This document shows, in pieces, positions 1-11,452 of a stretch of DNA of 64,000 nucleotides. Made by a program: the position numbers and the translations under genes. The stretch's first letter is position 1. The number at the start of each line of letters is the position of its first letter. Source of the stretch: Rhizopus sp. PT2906 (lineage: Eukaryota; Mucoromycota; Mucoromycetes; Mucorales; Rhizopodaceae); assembly GCA_025529335.1 (NCBI GenBank), contig JAMYHX010000212.1:1-64000 (forward strand), given 5' to 3'. A model generated the notes under the pieces. The model ran no database searches. It was not told the DNA's origin and was given only the letters and a program-made list of their open reading frames with translations.

Positions 1-20
1 TGCTTTTAATCGTCACTTAC

Positions 21-71
21 CTTGCAAAGACACGTCTTGCTACGTATAAATGAATGACAACAAGCGTCCAT
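21..71 (-). CDS. possible first coding exon of a gene running off the left edge
   Basis: On the reverse strand an ATG at 71 opens 17 codons that end exactly before a consensus donor (GTAAGT, intron from 20 downward). A pyrimidine-rich leader lies just upstream, as at several other gene starts here. The peptide is Cys-rich and short, and I recognise no family. If real, it is transcribed divergently from NTE1 with about 860 bases between them. It could equally be chance, since only one splice border is visible and the rest of the gene is outside the window. Confidence 0.28.
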
Positions 72-933
72 TTAACATATTTACCAGGAAGAAAGGAAGA
101 GAAAAAAAAAGGTTATTTTTACAAACATCATCATTTGGCATAAAGTAGGATTATTTATGACCAATGAGGATTGAGCATGATGGGTTATGTAGAAATAGCG
201 TATTTGTGGTCAATCTTTTGAAGTGTAGAGTAAATACGATAAGGATAAAGGTTTCTTTTACAAGTTAAAAAACTAATGTGTTTTTTTTTAAGACTAAAGA
301 CGGGGAAATATGCATCTGTTTTGGAAAGTCTAAATAAAGAACTTTATGTTTTGAGCTAATAATTCAATCTTATTGCTTTTTCTTTTAAATCATTGTTTCA
401 AGAAACTAAAGTTTAGAAGAACTAGTGGGATAGGCTCCAACCAAGGTGGGCGTGTTCATTATTGCGAGTGCTTTGGAGCAAAAGGATGTAAAAGACGTAA
501 TTTGATCTAATTTTATATCCTGCTTTCAACTTGCTCTCTCTCTAATTCAATACTTGTAAGAATAATAAAAAGTCATGAATTAGAGTTGGAGGAGTTTAAT
601 AAAACAGGATGCAAGAAAACTCTGAATACCAGTTTATGTTACTTGTATAGCCCTCTCTAAGGCGTCTTTATAAGGTGAATTCATCCACACATTGACTACA
701 TTCGATACAACTAGAAAAAGAATCAATATCTACATCTTGTATTCTTTGCTCTCTTAATACATAAAGCCATCTTGTTTATGAAACCATGTCAATGGACTGT
801 AGCGCCATTTGTGTTACAAGGGGCATGATGTAACCTTAGACTCTGTTGGAAATTTCAAACTCCATTAAAAATGCTGATTCTTTAAACTTCTATTGACCTT
901 CTTCCCTTTTTCCTTCCTCTTGAAGACATTCGA
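72..933. other. intergenic region upstream of NTE1
   Basis: About 860 bases of AT-rich DNA with no convincing coding frame. The last 40 bases before the NTE1 ATG are a pyrimidine-rich stretch typical of fungal leaders. I see no repeat or RNA gene in it. Confidence 0.5.
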
Positions 934-3900
934 ATGGACTCAAGTCGACCTATAGTGGATTCCTTGGCAAAGGCACCGCATAAGGAAGTTATAGTCAGCG
1001 TAACAAAACCAGCACTTGCACCATCCACTCAGCGATCCATGGTTTCCAAAGTTCTTGGTTTTATACCAGCGATTCTTTTAAAAATCGTTGGATTTGCTAC
1101 CATTTCAGTACCTGTCTTCTTTTATAGAATCCTTACCTGGTCATTCACCTTGCACCTGAATTTTTCATCACTTTTCGTCATTCTTACCATCATTGCTACC
1201 ATCACTTATCTTGTCGTCCGATATCGATTCCTGACCAAGTATTCGCGCTTAAAGCCAATTAAATCACCCAAAGTAGCATCCTCCTTTGATTTACATCCAG
1301 ATACTGGTGAAGAAAATGAATATTCCAAGCCAGGGTTTAAGAACTATCCAGATGAGTTTTTATCAGCCTTCTTGTCTTCCATTAAGATCTTTGGTTACTT
1401 GGAGCAACCTGTCTTTCATGAACTTGCACGACATCTTCAAACCAAAAAGCTATTGGCTGGCGATACTCTTTTTAGAAACCCGGATCAAGAACGTTCGTTT
1501 TATATCGTTGTGGACGGACATGTGCAATTGTTTGTAAAGCCTGAAAATGAGGACTTGGATGATACGAGTGATGAAGATGACGTATTTGAATCAAACGATT
1601 CGTGGAATCAACCAGCAGAGGATAGTGACACCTTTGATTCGAATCATAGAAGGGATAAATTTAAAAATTACACCTTGATTAATGAAGTAGGTGCTGGCGG
1701 TACTCTATCAAGTCTGTTTACTATCCTTTCCATCTTTAGAGAAAGCTTCAACAGATCAGAAGCCAAGGAGCGACAGAGACAAAAGTCAACATCTAAATCT
1801 CATCTATCACGTTTGGTTCCTGTCTCTAATAACAATGAACCAAACAAGGACTCATCATCTGACGAATGGAAGCAAGTATTTCCTAGTTTAGAAGAGCCGA
1901 TAGTACCTAGTGTTTCAAAACCTGAATCAGAAAATAGTGGGCTGCGTAAAAGGACAAGATCGGTACATCCAACCGTGTTATCACCACAGGCAGTCAGCTC
2001 TCAAGACCAGGTTTTAGCCAGTGAAAACGAAGATGTCGACCCACATGAATTGAATGATTCATTTGGCCTTCCACCTCCTACTACTTCCAAGAAATTATCC
2101 GCCTCCACCTCCAAATATTCTCAGCCACTGCAAGATATAAATAGTTACTCAAAATGGCATAGACGATCCTATCGCTCTGTTCATCCCAACATTATTGCCC
2201 GTGCAACGGTTGATACGACATTAGCTGTTATCCCTGAAGAAGCTTTCCACAAGTTGACACAGAAATTCCCCAAGGCTGCTGCTCATATTGTTCAAGTGAT
2301 TGTTACTCGATTTCAGAGGGTTACTCTGATGACAAGTCATCGGTATCTTGGTCTGACAAAGGAACTTTTACGTCTGGAAAAGCTCGTGAATGAATCTGTT
2401 AGTTTACCCGAACTTCCAGCGGATTTTTTTGCTCCCGATGGAATGGACCGTTTGAGACATAAGTTCAACGATGAAGAAGCCGCATCTCAAGACAGTGAGA
2501 ATGGATTGACACCGGCAGAAATCAGCCGTAGTGATAGTACTGGAATCATTCAAGCTATAGGTATCATCGATATGCCCGATACACCATCCATTCACAACGG
2601 TAGTCCTAATAGCAATCCTAAATTGGGTTCATCGCCATCCAACGCCGCTTCACCTCACTTATACCGTCAAAAGTCCAATAGAAGAGGCGAGTATAGCATG
2701 GAGGATGATGAACATTTACGAGCGTCAATCGTAAAGTGTATTTCAGATGCACTTGGAATCAAGCCTAAAAATTCCAGTGCTTCCTCAGAAGAACCCAAGT
2801 CTCCGTTTGCCATGTCTCCTAGAGTTCCTCGTCGCTCCTATAATGACGAACAAAGATCTCGCCTTCAGTATCCCATGGATCTATTCTCTCACACAGGCGC
2901 GGTAGATGCAATGACCTCTCCTTCTTTGGATGCTATTGCTGATTATGATGACGATGCTGTATCAACCACTTCTTCTGTACAGTCAGGCGGCACTAATTCT
3001 GATATTCTTAGTGCGAACAAGACAGATCCTATTTCTCCTGACGACGTGCAGATTCTTTACTTTCCAAAGGATGCTGTATTAGTACGTGAAGGGGCTCACA
3101 ACACAGGTCTGTTCTTTGTCATTGATGGTCTCTTGGAAGTATCCATGACACCCACCAAGGGAGAAGATACAATGGAAGAAGCCAATACAAAGAAGGGCAA
3201 GCGCCGTACCAATAGAAAATCCCGTATTGTTGATACTGGTTTTGGACTTACTCCTTCGTCTTCCATCTCCTCAAAGTCATCAGAACATTCAAAGGAAGGA
3301 AAACAGATGCCACCTCCTTCTAGCAGTACAACAAGTGCCAAAGTGGACAAGGTCGTCGCTTCGGATGCTCCTTCTGGTCGTAGCAGTAAAGTCAAGTTTG
3401 GAAAGGAAGATCGTGGAAAGATCAAGAGACCATTGTATTTCATCAAGCCTGGTGGAATCGGGGGTTACTTGGATGCCTTGACTGGATTCCCTAGTTTTGT
3501 TGAAATTAAAGCAAAGACAGATGCTTATGTAGGCTATGTCTCTAAAAAGCGCTTGGATAGAATTATCGAAAAGAATCCAACTGTAATGTTGAAACTGGCT
3601 AAACAGCTTGTTGGTCATGTCAGTCCACTGAGTAAGTAGATCAATAGCATTTATTAGACTACTCCCCCCCCTGCTCATTCATCATTTTTGTAGTCCTTCA
3701 AATTGATATCTCACTAGAATGGATGCAGGTGAATGCTGGTCAAATTATCTGCAGAGAAGGTGAACCAAGTGATGCTATCTATATGGTGTTGCATGGCCGT
3801 TTGAGAACAATACATGAAAAGAAAGAAGGAGATATTGAGATTCTTGGAGAATTTGGTCATGGTGATAGTGTAGGAGAACTTGAAGTACTAAGTAAGGAGA

Positions 3901-5929
3901 AGATCCTTATCTAAATATTACAAGGCTAAGTTGTTTTTTTTTTGTAGCTGGTGTTCCTACATCTGCCACACTTCATGCTATTCGTGATACGGAGCTTGCA
4001 CGTATGCCTAAAACACTGTTTAATGCACTTGCACTTCGTCATCCAGAGATCACGCTTCAAATCTCGCGTATGGTCGCTTTCCGTTCACTTGAACTGCGCA
4101 ATAGAGACATGCAAAATCAAAATGTATTCCGTATGAGCTCCAATCCAGAAACGGCGATCACTTCAACCGCTGATCCCAAGGGGTACCCTGAACTCTATGG
4201 TCGAAACAACGTGAATCTAAAGACGATTGGTATCATTCCTGTCAATTCTGCTGTTCCGGTGACTGAATTTGCAGAGAGCTTAAAGGCTGCCTTGATTCAT
4301 TCTGTAGGAGCCACATGTGTCCTTTTGAACAGTGCGACTGTAACAGCGATCATGGGTAAATATGCATTTTCTCGTTTAGGTAAACTCAAGATGGCTTCTT
4401 GGCTTGCTCAGCAGGAAGAGAAGTATAGGATTGTTCTATACTTGGCGGATGGCGGTGTTACCTCGCAGTGGACGCGTACTTGTATTCGACAGGCTGATTG
4501 TATCTTGTTAGTTGGTCTTGGCGATGGTGACCCCTCTGTTGGAGAGTATGAACGTCTCTTGATCAACTTGAAGACAACAGCAAGAAAAGAGCTTGTCTTG
4601 ATTCATGGGGAAAGATATTGTGCTCCAGGCACAACTCAAAACTGGTTAAAGGTAATGCATGTAGTTTGTGTGTGTTCACAGTTGCTAACTATTGTTCCCC
4701 TGTAGAACCGATTGTGGATTCAAGCTCATCATCATGTGTATATGTCATTGCGTCAACATACTACTTTAGCAGCTAGTGAAAAGTTTGTGCCACCATGGTT
4801 AGCACAACAAGGAAGAAAGGTGACTGCAAACTCTATCACCATGCTATCGAACGTCAAAGACCAGATCAAGGAGTATTATTCTGCTGTGCCTCCCATTAGT
4901 CGATTGCTTGATTTTAAAAAGTCAAACACCAACACAATGACTGGTGTAAGTTCAACGGCCAGGAACGACTTTGCTCGTTTGGCTCGCAGAATCTGTGGCA
5001 AATCCGTAGCTCTTGTTCTTGGTGGTGGTGCGCGTGGTATCGCTCATGTAGGTGTTATTCAAGCCATTGAAGAGGCAGGCATTCCGATTGATATCATTGG
5101 TGGCACAAGTATTGGTAGCTTTGTCGGTGGGTTGTATGCACGCAATATGGATCTTGTATCTGTTATTGCAAGAAGCAAGATGTTTGCAGGCCGTGTATCT
5201 AGCATTTGGAGACAGATTATGGACTTGACTTATCCTGTCACAGCATGGTTTACAGGCCATGAGTTCAACAGAGCCATTTGGAAATGCATTGGTGATAGTC
5301 AGATTGAGGATTACTGGTTACCTTACTATGCAGTGACAACCAACATTACGTTCTCACGTATGGAGGTTCATACGACAGGTTATGCATGGCGATATATTCG
5401 AGCCTCAATGTCACTTTCAGGTTATATGCCGCCTATTTGCGATAATGGCAATATGCTTGTTGATGGTGGCTATATGGACAATCTTCCTGTCTCGGTGGCT
5501 AAAAGCATGGGTGCTGATATCATCATTGCTGTCGACGTTGCTTCTGAGGATGACACGAGTCCTGTTTATTATGGTGATTCCATCAGCGGTTGGTGGGCAC
5601 TCTTACATGGCCTCAATCCGTTCAGGACTTACAACATTCCAAGCATTGCTGAAATACAGAGTCGACTTGCTTATGTGAGTAGTGTTGCGAAATTGGAAGA
5701 GGCCAAAGTAACGGATGGTACGCTCTATCTAAAGCTGCCTGTTCAACAATGGGGTACTCTGGAATTTTCAAAGTATAATGATATCTTTCAAACGGGTTAT
5801 GATGTCGGAAAGGAAGTGGTTGCTCGTTGGAAAGCATATGCTTCTGGAAAATTGACAGATGATGAACAAGATCCTATTTTGAAAGGAAAAGAAGTGAAAG
5901 GAAAGAGAGAAAGAAGAAATAGTATTTAA
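934..5929 (+). CDS. NTE1: NTE1-type lysophospholipase (patatin-like, with cNMP-binding-like domains)
   Basis: Four exons (934-3631, 3694-3891, 3948-4651, 4706-5929) join in frame to 1607 residues, the usual size of fungal Nte1. Two hydrophobic stretches at about residues 46-66 and 78-98 would anchor it in the ER membrane. Cyclic-nucleotide-binding-like domains follow at about 150-220, 705-885 and 900-990, separated by long Ser-rich linkers. The C-terminal patatin domain has the oxyanion loop GGGARG near 1306, the nucleophile motif GTSIG near 1333 and the DGG aspartate near 1452, so the Ser-Asp dyad is intact. The family deacylates phosphatidylcholine and lysophosphatidylcholine to glycerophosphocholine at the ER. 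The second intron follows a Leu-Ser/Thr junction that only reads through when spliced. Confidence 0.95.
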
Positions 5930-6239
5930 TGCCATTCCTTTGTACGTAGATTCTTTGCTTATACACAGTTTATAATAAACGAATCGTTGCATCATGTATA
6001 GTTTTAGTATGAGCCATATAGGAAGAAGGGCTGATAACCAAAATAAGTTAAGATAGAAATGATTACAAATTTATCATTATCGCGTACAATTAAATAAGAA
6101 AGGCATAGAGCGAGCTTGATATGCCCTGATATCAAGTATAGACGGATTAGTCATTTTATTGTTATTTACGAGGGCGTACAAAAGAGTCTCTTTTTCATTT
6201 TTATTGTTTTCTTTTCTTTTTTTTTATAGTTTTGATTCA
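5930..6239. other. NTE1 3' region and NUP133 leader
   Basis: An AATAAA-like signal (TAATAAA) lies near 5972, about 45 bases after the NTE1 stop, fitting 3' end processing. The T-rich tract at 6190-6230 sits directly before the next ATG. No other feature is seen. Confidence 0.45.
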
Positions 6240-9200
6240 ATGCCTAAAATTAAGCCTGGCCACAAAGGAATTCGTCAATCGATAATAGCACCTTATTTCC
6301 TAAAACGATCGGACAAACCACATGTAGATTTACACGAATTTATCGCAATGGGATGCACTGTTCCAGTATCAACCACGTATCCAGCTCCTTGGACCGATCC
6401 AGATATTCTCAGTCAGACAAATGTATATAGATTGACATGGGCTTGTAAGTTTCCTTCTCTAATAGAATCAGTCATCAAATCACGTAAGAGATTCTTTCTT
6501 TGTTTCATTGTATTTTGCTCTAATATTCTGGATACAGATCAACTTGTGAATGTGTACACGTCGTTTGAGAAGGAATGTGTTCTCGTGTCCACTTTTGAAT
6601 CTATTTATATTTATCGCTACAAGATCAAGGTTAGAAAGAAAAGATAGAAAGATACTTTAGCAAACACTAAATACGCACTGTAGCCAGCAGTAGAGTACCA
6701 GGTGTCTCAGTTAACTCTCAGCCATATGGATAGTCCACCTAAAGTACATTTAATTGGCAGTAAAGGGATATTGGCGATCGGTCAGAGTGGAAGAATTTTG
6801 TATTGGGATGATTATACCTCTCCGTCACTTTATGTGGATTATCAAACCACACTCTCTCAGCATGAACTTATCACAGCTGTTACACCAGTCCAAGAAAGAC
6901 AGGCCATTATGGGCACAAGTAATGGCAATATCTATTTGATAGATTATCAACAACACAAAATCAACGTGTACTCATTCTATAAGCAAACAAGTCTTGTTTC
7001 GTACCTGAGCGATATTCTACCTTTCACTTCAAAGTCATTAGAATGTTTATCCAACGTATCAAAATCCTCAATACTTTGCTCAGGAGAGATTGTGAGTATT
7101 GCAGTCAACAATAGCTTGATTTATGCTGCATACCCTGATCACATCATTATATGGGAGATGGATCAAGAGTGTAAAGTCAAGGTAAGAAAGAAAGAAAAAG
7201 AGTGATATAAAGCATCACGGGGGAGGACTTATATTTTGTGGAAAACAGCTTTTATCCGTTATTTCCATTCATCAGCATATAAAGGACGCCTTAGCACGCC
7301 ATATACCAACGCATGTATCAAAGCATAGCCTAAAGTCCAGTTTACATGACCTTCATGTTATCGAGTAAGTGTATATATTTTTGATGTTTTTTATTGGCTT
7401 ACACATAAGGTTTAGGAACGGTCATCTTGCCATACTCGTGTCTTATTCTGTACCTGAAATGAATAATTATGTGCAGTACGCAGTCATTTTACTTGTCATT
7501 GACCGAGAAACCTTACACGAAGATTATGCACGACTAACAATTCAACATACAGCATCTGTACCTTATTCAGTTATTCCCGGCACACTTTCACGTTTACCTA
7601 GTCTAGAACTTGGACAGTCGCTCGCATTCGTTACCTTTGATCAAACGGTCGTTGCAGTTTCTTTGGATAAACAATCTGTCTTTGAAGAATATGCCGTACT
7701 TAAGCAAAAGGACGACATGGTGCTTTGTACGAAAGCTTGTCGACGTGAACATGTCGAATCGGCCATCATCATCACAAAAGGAGGGACTATTCTATTTGAA
7801 GTAGACGTAAACAAGATTCGGGAGCCAGCCATATCAGGGTAAGTACAAGAAAAAAAGCAAGCATGACGTATGTACTTATATGTTGAAAAGAAACATTTAT
7901 GCAACTGCCGTTGATGACATTGTAAGCATACATGTAAACATGACTGCATAAAACAGATACTGACTGCTCTCTTAGAACGAAAGGGATACATTGATCTTTA
8001 AGTCAAGACTTGAACAATTCATCTTTTATGGAATACGTGAAGATGTAAATAGAATAATGATTTTGATTTACTCTATCTAAACCTAAAAATCTGTAGAGTT
8101 TTCTAAAATTCCCTCTTCGAGCAGAGCATGAAGATGTCACAAAAGCTGTACTAGCCGTTGCAGATGAAATTATGCAGGGAAGCGAACTACTGCCCAAGTC
8201 TCTTGATTTGGGATTCTATCTTGAAGCTAGGTATGTATTTTCGAGTCGAATAATAGCTGCTTTGATCACCAATGGCTTGATTGAATCGGTAAGCAATTGT
8301 CTTTTTTTTTTTTTTTTTTTTTACTTATAGTTGCTCATACTACTAAATAGGTGCCTGAAAGCGAACGACTCAAGTTGATGCTGAATACAGAGTATTATTA
8401 CTTTGCTGTTCAGCTATATGAGACCTTTGTTTCTGATGGAAGCTTCGTCAAGCAGTTTTCACAGGCCACTCAGTTACTCTTACAGCAAGATAATAATGAC
8501 GTTGTACGTGCCTTTTTAATCGATTATGTAAGTATTTTGTCTATATATTATTTGCAAGATGGTCATTGATTGTTTGATATAGCCTCTTAATTTAAATCAA
8601 TTGCTGGATCAATTCTTTTGTACATTTGATGCACTTGTTCCTGACTCTGAAGATACTGCGTTTTATTTACTAAAGTTGGCTGAGCTTATACTGGTAATTC
8701 AAAATGACATGTGCTTTATAGCTTGTACTTATACTCTCTTCAGTCTCTGGTTCATAGAGCAACTGGTTATGAACAGAGATGTTTGAATCTTTATGATATA
8801 AAGGACCATGGAGATCTTTGGATGGGTAAAAATCCTTTTATTGGATATATAAACATATTCTAACACATGCGTGCTATAGTTAGTGCAAGAGAAATAATGA
8901 TGAATGTCAATGAGAGAATACGATCATATGCTTCAGGCCATTATGATAACGTGAACGAAGAAACAATTGTAAAGCTAAAGGACAGACTATATGACATATC
9001 TGTTCTATTACTCAAATACATGTTTAATTCGATCAACAAGAGGTAAGCATCAAAAAAGTACAGAGACGAGCCCACTCCTAAATGATCTATAGTAAAGGAG
9101 ATATACGACAGCAAAGGCAACGCGCTTTCCAGAATACGATGCGTGTGACGATAGAGGGATTATGCTCCTGCGGTCTGTTTGAAGCGGCAGTCAAGCTTGC

Positions 9201-10137
9201 AGAGACATATGATGACTTACCATCGATTATATCCGCTTTAGAGAATAGTCAATTAACAGCAGATGAAGTACAAGCGAAGCATACATATTTTGCTAAAGTC
9301 TATGGCTATGACTACTTGAATCTTTTAGTAGATCGGTTGATTGAGCATCATCAAGAAGAAAAGATACTATCACTTAGCCGAGCTGTACCTGAATATCTTG
9401 ACCAGATATTTGAGAATAGAGCAATGAGCATTTCATGGATTCATCATATGACACAGGAGAATTATGAAAAAGCATCTCAGTGTCTCAGAGAATGCGTGAA
9501 AAAGGAGACGAATGTATATAAAAGATGCGATATGTTAAGTTGGATGAAGATGTTATATGCAGTAGAAGAACAGGATTCACCGAGAGAGATCACTGCTGAG
9601 CTAGAATTCGCGCATATGCAGACTGAAATGATTGATACATTTAATGAACATTTAAAATATATGCACAATGAAAAAGACGACAAGGTCGAATTTCTACTGA
9701 ATAGATGCGCAACGATGATGTCAAGTCAAGAAATGGATGAGCTGAGAGGATCAATAAGGAGTTTATTAAATCATGAAAGCATAGAAAGGATGCAGGTGAT
9801 TAAGCTGTTGGTTAAACTGGATAATGTTGGAGCAGACATATCAAACATCTTGACAGCCATTCAATTAGCAAACTGTTATAGTTATGATGATGAACATGAG
9901 GAAATGTTAAAGACTATTTGGAATGAAGTATACAAGAGAGATTTACATAGCAAGTATATAAAGCATAGTCAATTATTGACCAGCGACATTCAACAAAAGA
10001 CAGCCTTAAAGGAAACATATACATATAGAATCGTGAAGGCGCTTCATAACAATACCGAATCAATATTGCCCCCAGCTTCTCTGCAATATGATACATTAAA
10101 TCAATTGTACGAGAACTCTTTATTCTCCATGCTTTAA
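6240..10137 (+). CDS. NUP133: nucleoporin Nup133
   Basis: Thirteen exons can be joined in frame (6240-6444, 6538-6629, 6684-7181, 7249-7364, 7416-7838, 7891-7921, 7976-8044, 8097-8288, 8351-8527, 8583-8693, 8744-8825, 8880-9042, 9093-10137), giving about 1067 residues. The N-terminal third has the look of a beta-propeller. The rest is alpha-helical and resembles the Nup133/Nup155 C-terminal family: a segment around 7980-8040 reads SRLEQFIFYG, as in Nup133 proteins, and the last exon holds the long helical stack. Nup133 is part of the Y-shaped (Nup107/Nup84) scaffold of the nuclear pore. The exon of only 31 bases (7891-7921) is supported by frame but should be checked against RNA. The stop overlaps the next gene's stop on the other strand. 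Confidence 0.83.
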
Positions 10138-10715
10138 AATTCTAACAAAATCTCTATAATTAAAGTTGCCATCTTCATCAATAACTGATCCTTTAAACAT
10201 GATATCGACCTCTTCGTTTGTGAATCTGTCACCCATAGTCATCATACATTCCCTTAGATAATCTGCACTTATTTTTCCATCTCTATCATCGTCAAATGCT
10301 GAGAATGCTTTTAAGAGCACATTTTCTGAGTCTATATCTGCTAATTTATCAGCCATCAATGTTAAAAAGACGGTAAAGTTGATGGGTGTTGTCGCATCTC
10401 CAAGCATTTCTTTAATTTCTTCTTCTGTCGCTGGTTGACCTAAAAATCAAAAAGGAAGATGTCAATTGGAGAAGCTATTGACCTATAATGTATAACATCA
10501 CCTAATCTTTCAAATGTAATCTTTAAATCATTCATATCCACTAATCCATCACTATTGGTATCCATTATACTAAATGCATCTTTGAATTCCATAACTTGTG
10601 CTTTATCAAACATGGCAAACACATTGGAGTTTTGACGTCGTTTATTCTATTTATTATACACCACACATCAATGTTTTCTTATACATCAAAAATCCAAGCT
10701 TACCATGGGAGCCAT
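10120..10715 (-). CDS. myosin regulatory light chain (EF-hand)
   Basis: Three exons (10715-10704, 10646-10502, 10439-10120) give 158 residues. The 12-base first exon encodes MAPM. The start of exon 2 reads RRQNSNVFAMF, which matches the phosphorylation-site region of myosin regulatory light chains; the Ser in NSNVF is in the place of the serine phosphorylated by myosin light chain kinase. EF-hand 1 (DTNSDGLVDMNDL) has a complete Ca/Mg loop, and the C-terminal lobe has DDDRDGKIS. This distinguishes it from calmodulin, which lacks the N-terminal phospho-extension. It should bind the IQ motif of type II myosin and act in cytokinesis. Introns are 57 and 62 nt. Its stop codon lies inside the last codons of NUP133. 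Confidence 0.9.
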
Positions 10716-11143
10716 TCTGTCCGTAAAGAAAAGAAAGAAGAATATAAAGAATGCTACCGTGTATGCATGTATAACAAAACTTGCTTTATTAGGTAAAACT
10801 ACATAACAAATACCATTTTTATTAAATCATAATACAACTCCGCCTTTTTTTTTGCATAAACAACAGAAACACATAAAAGTATATATTTAGTTTATGTCAT
10901 GCATCTCAGGAGAGAAAAACATCCACACAAAAAAAGGGCATTTATTTAAGTTTGTCTTTATAAAAATCATATATAACTTAGAATAGTAGTATTGGTTAAT
11001 AGTGTTTAAATCTTATTATTCCATAAATATGCAATTATCTTTAATGAACTTTGGCTGATCAAAGGATCGACTTTATTTAAATGCAAGAAAGTTGTGAAGG
11101 TACAGGGATTTACAATCTAAATATATATTTCTCTCTTTTCTTG

Positions 11144-11188
<45 letters not shown>

Positions 11189-11199
11189 ATTCTAGGACA

Positions 11200-11237
<38 letters not shown>

Positions 11238-11452
11238 GCGCGCATGCCATGCTTGAATATAATCATACATATAGTCTCTTTCTTTTACCCCTTACTTTCC
11301 CCTTTTTTGCTTCTTGTATATAAGCTACATCCTTCCTCTCTTTCTCTTTTTCTTTTTTTTCTTTAATCACCCTTCTTCTTATTTTTCCTTATAATAACTA
11401 TAACAAAAAATATTTTTAAAAAAAGGGGGAGAGGAAAAAATACATATTCTAC
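10716..11452. other. intergenic region with microsatellites between two divergent genes
   Basis: About 740 bases, AT-rich, separating the light-chain gene (leftward) from the Ca2+ ATPase (rightward), so it should hold both promoters. It contains a CT repeat and a TA repeat, listed separately. I see no extra gene. Confidence 0.55.
11147..11236. repeat. CT and TA microsatellites
   Basis: A (CT)n run at about 11148-11184 is followed, after a short spacer, by a (TA)n run at about 11200-11235 and a CGCGCG step. The CT run lies in the long leader region of the Ca2+ ATPase gene, where pyrimidine tracts are common in this window. Confidence 0.9.

Noticed and set aside
11147..11323. 80-codon frame over the CT/TA repeats
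   Set aside because: Its translation is only poly-SL and poly-IY from the microsatellites.
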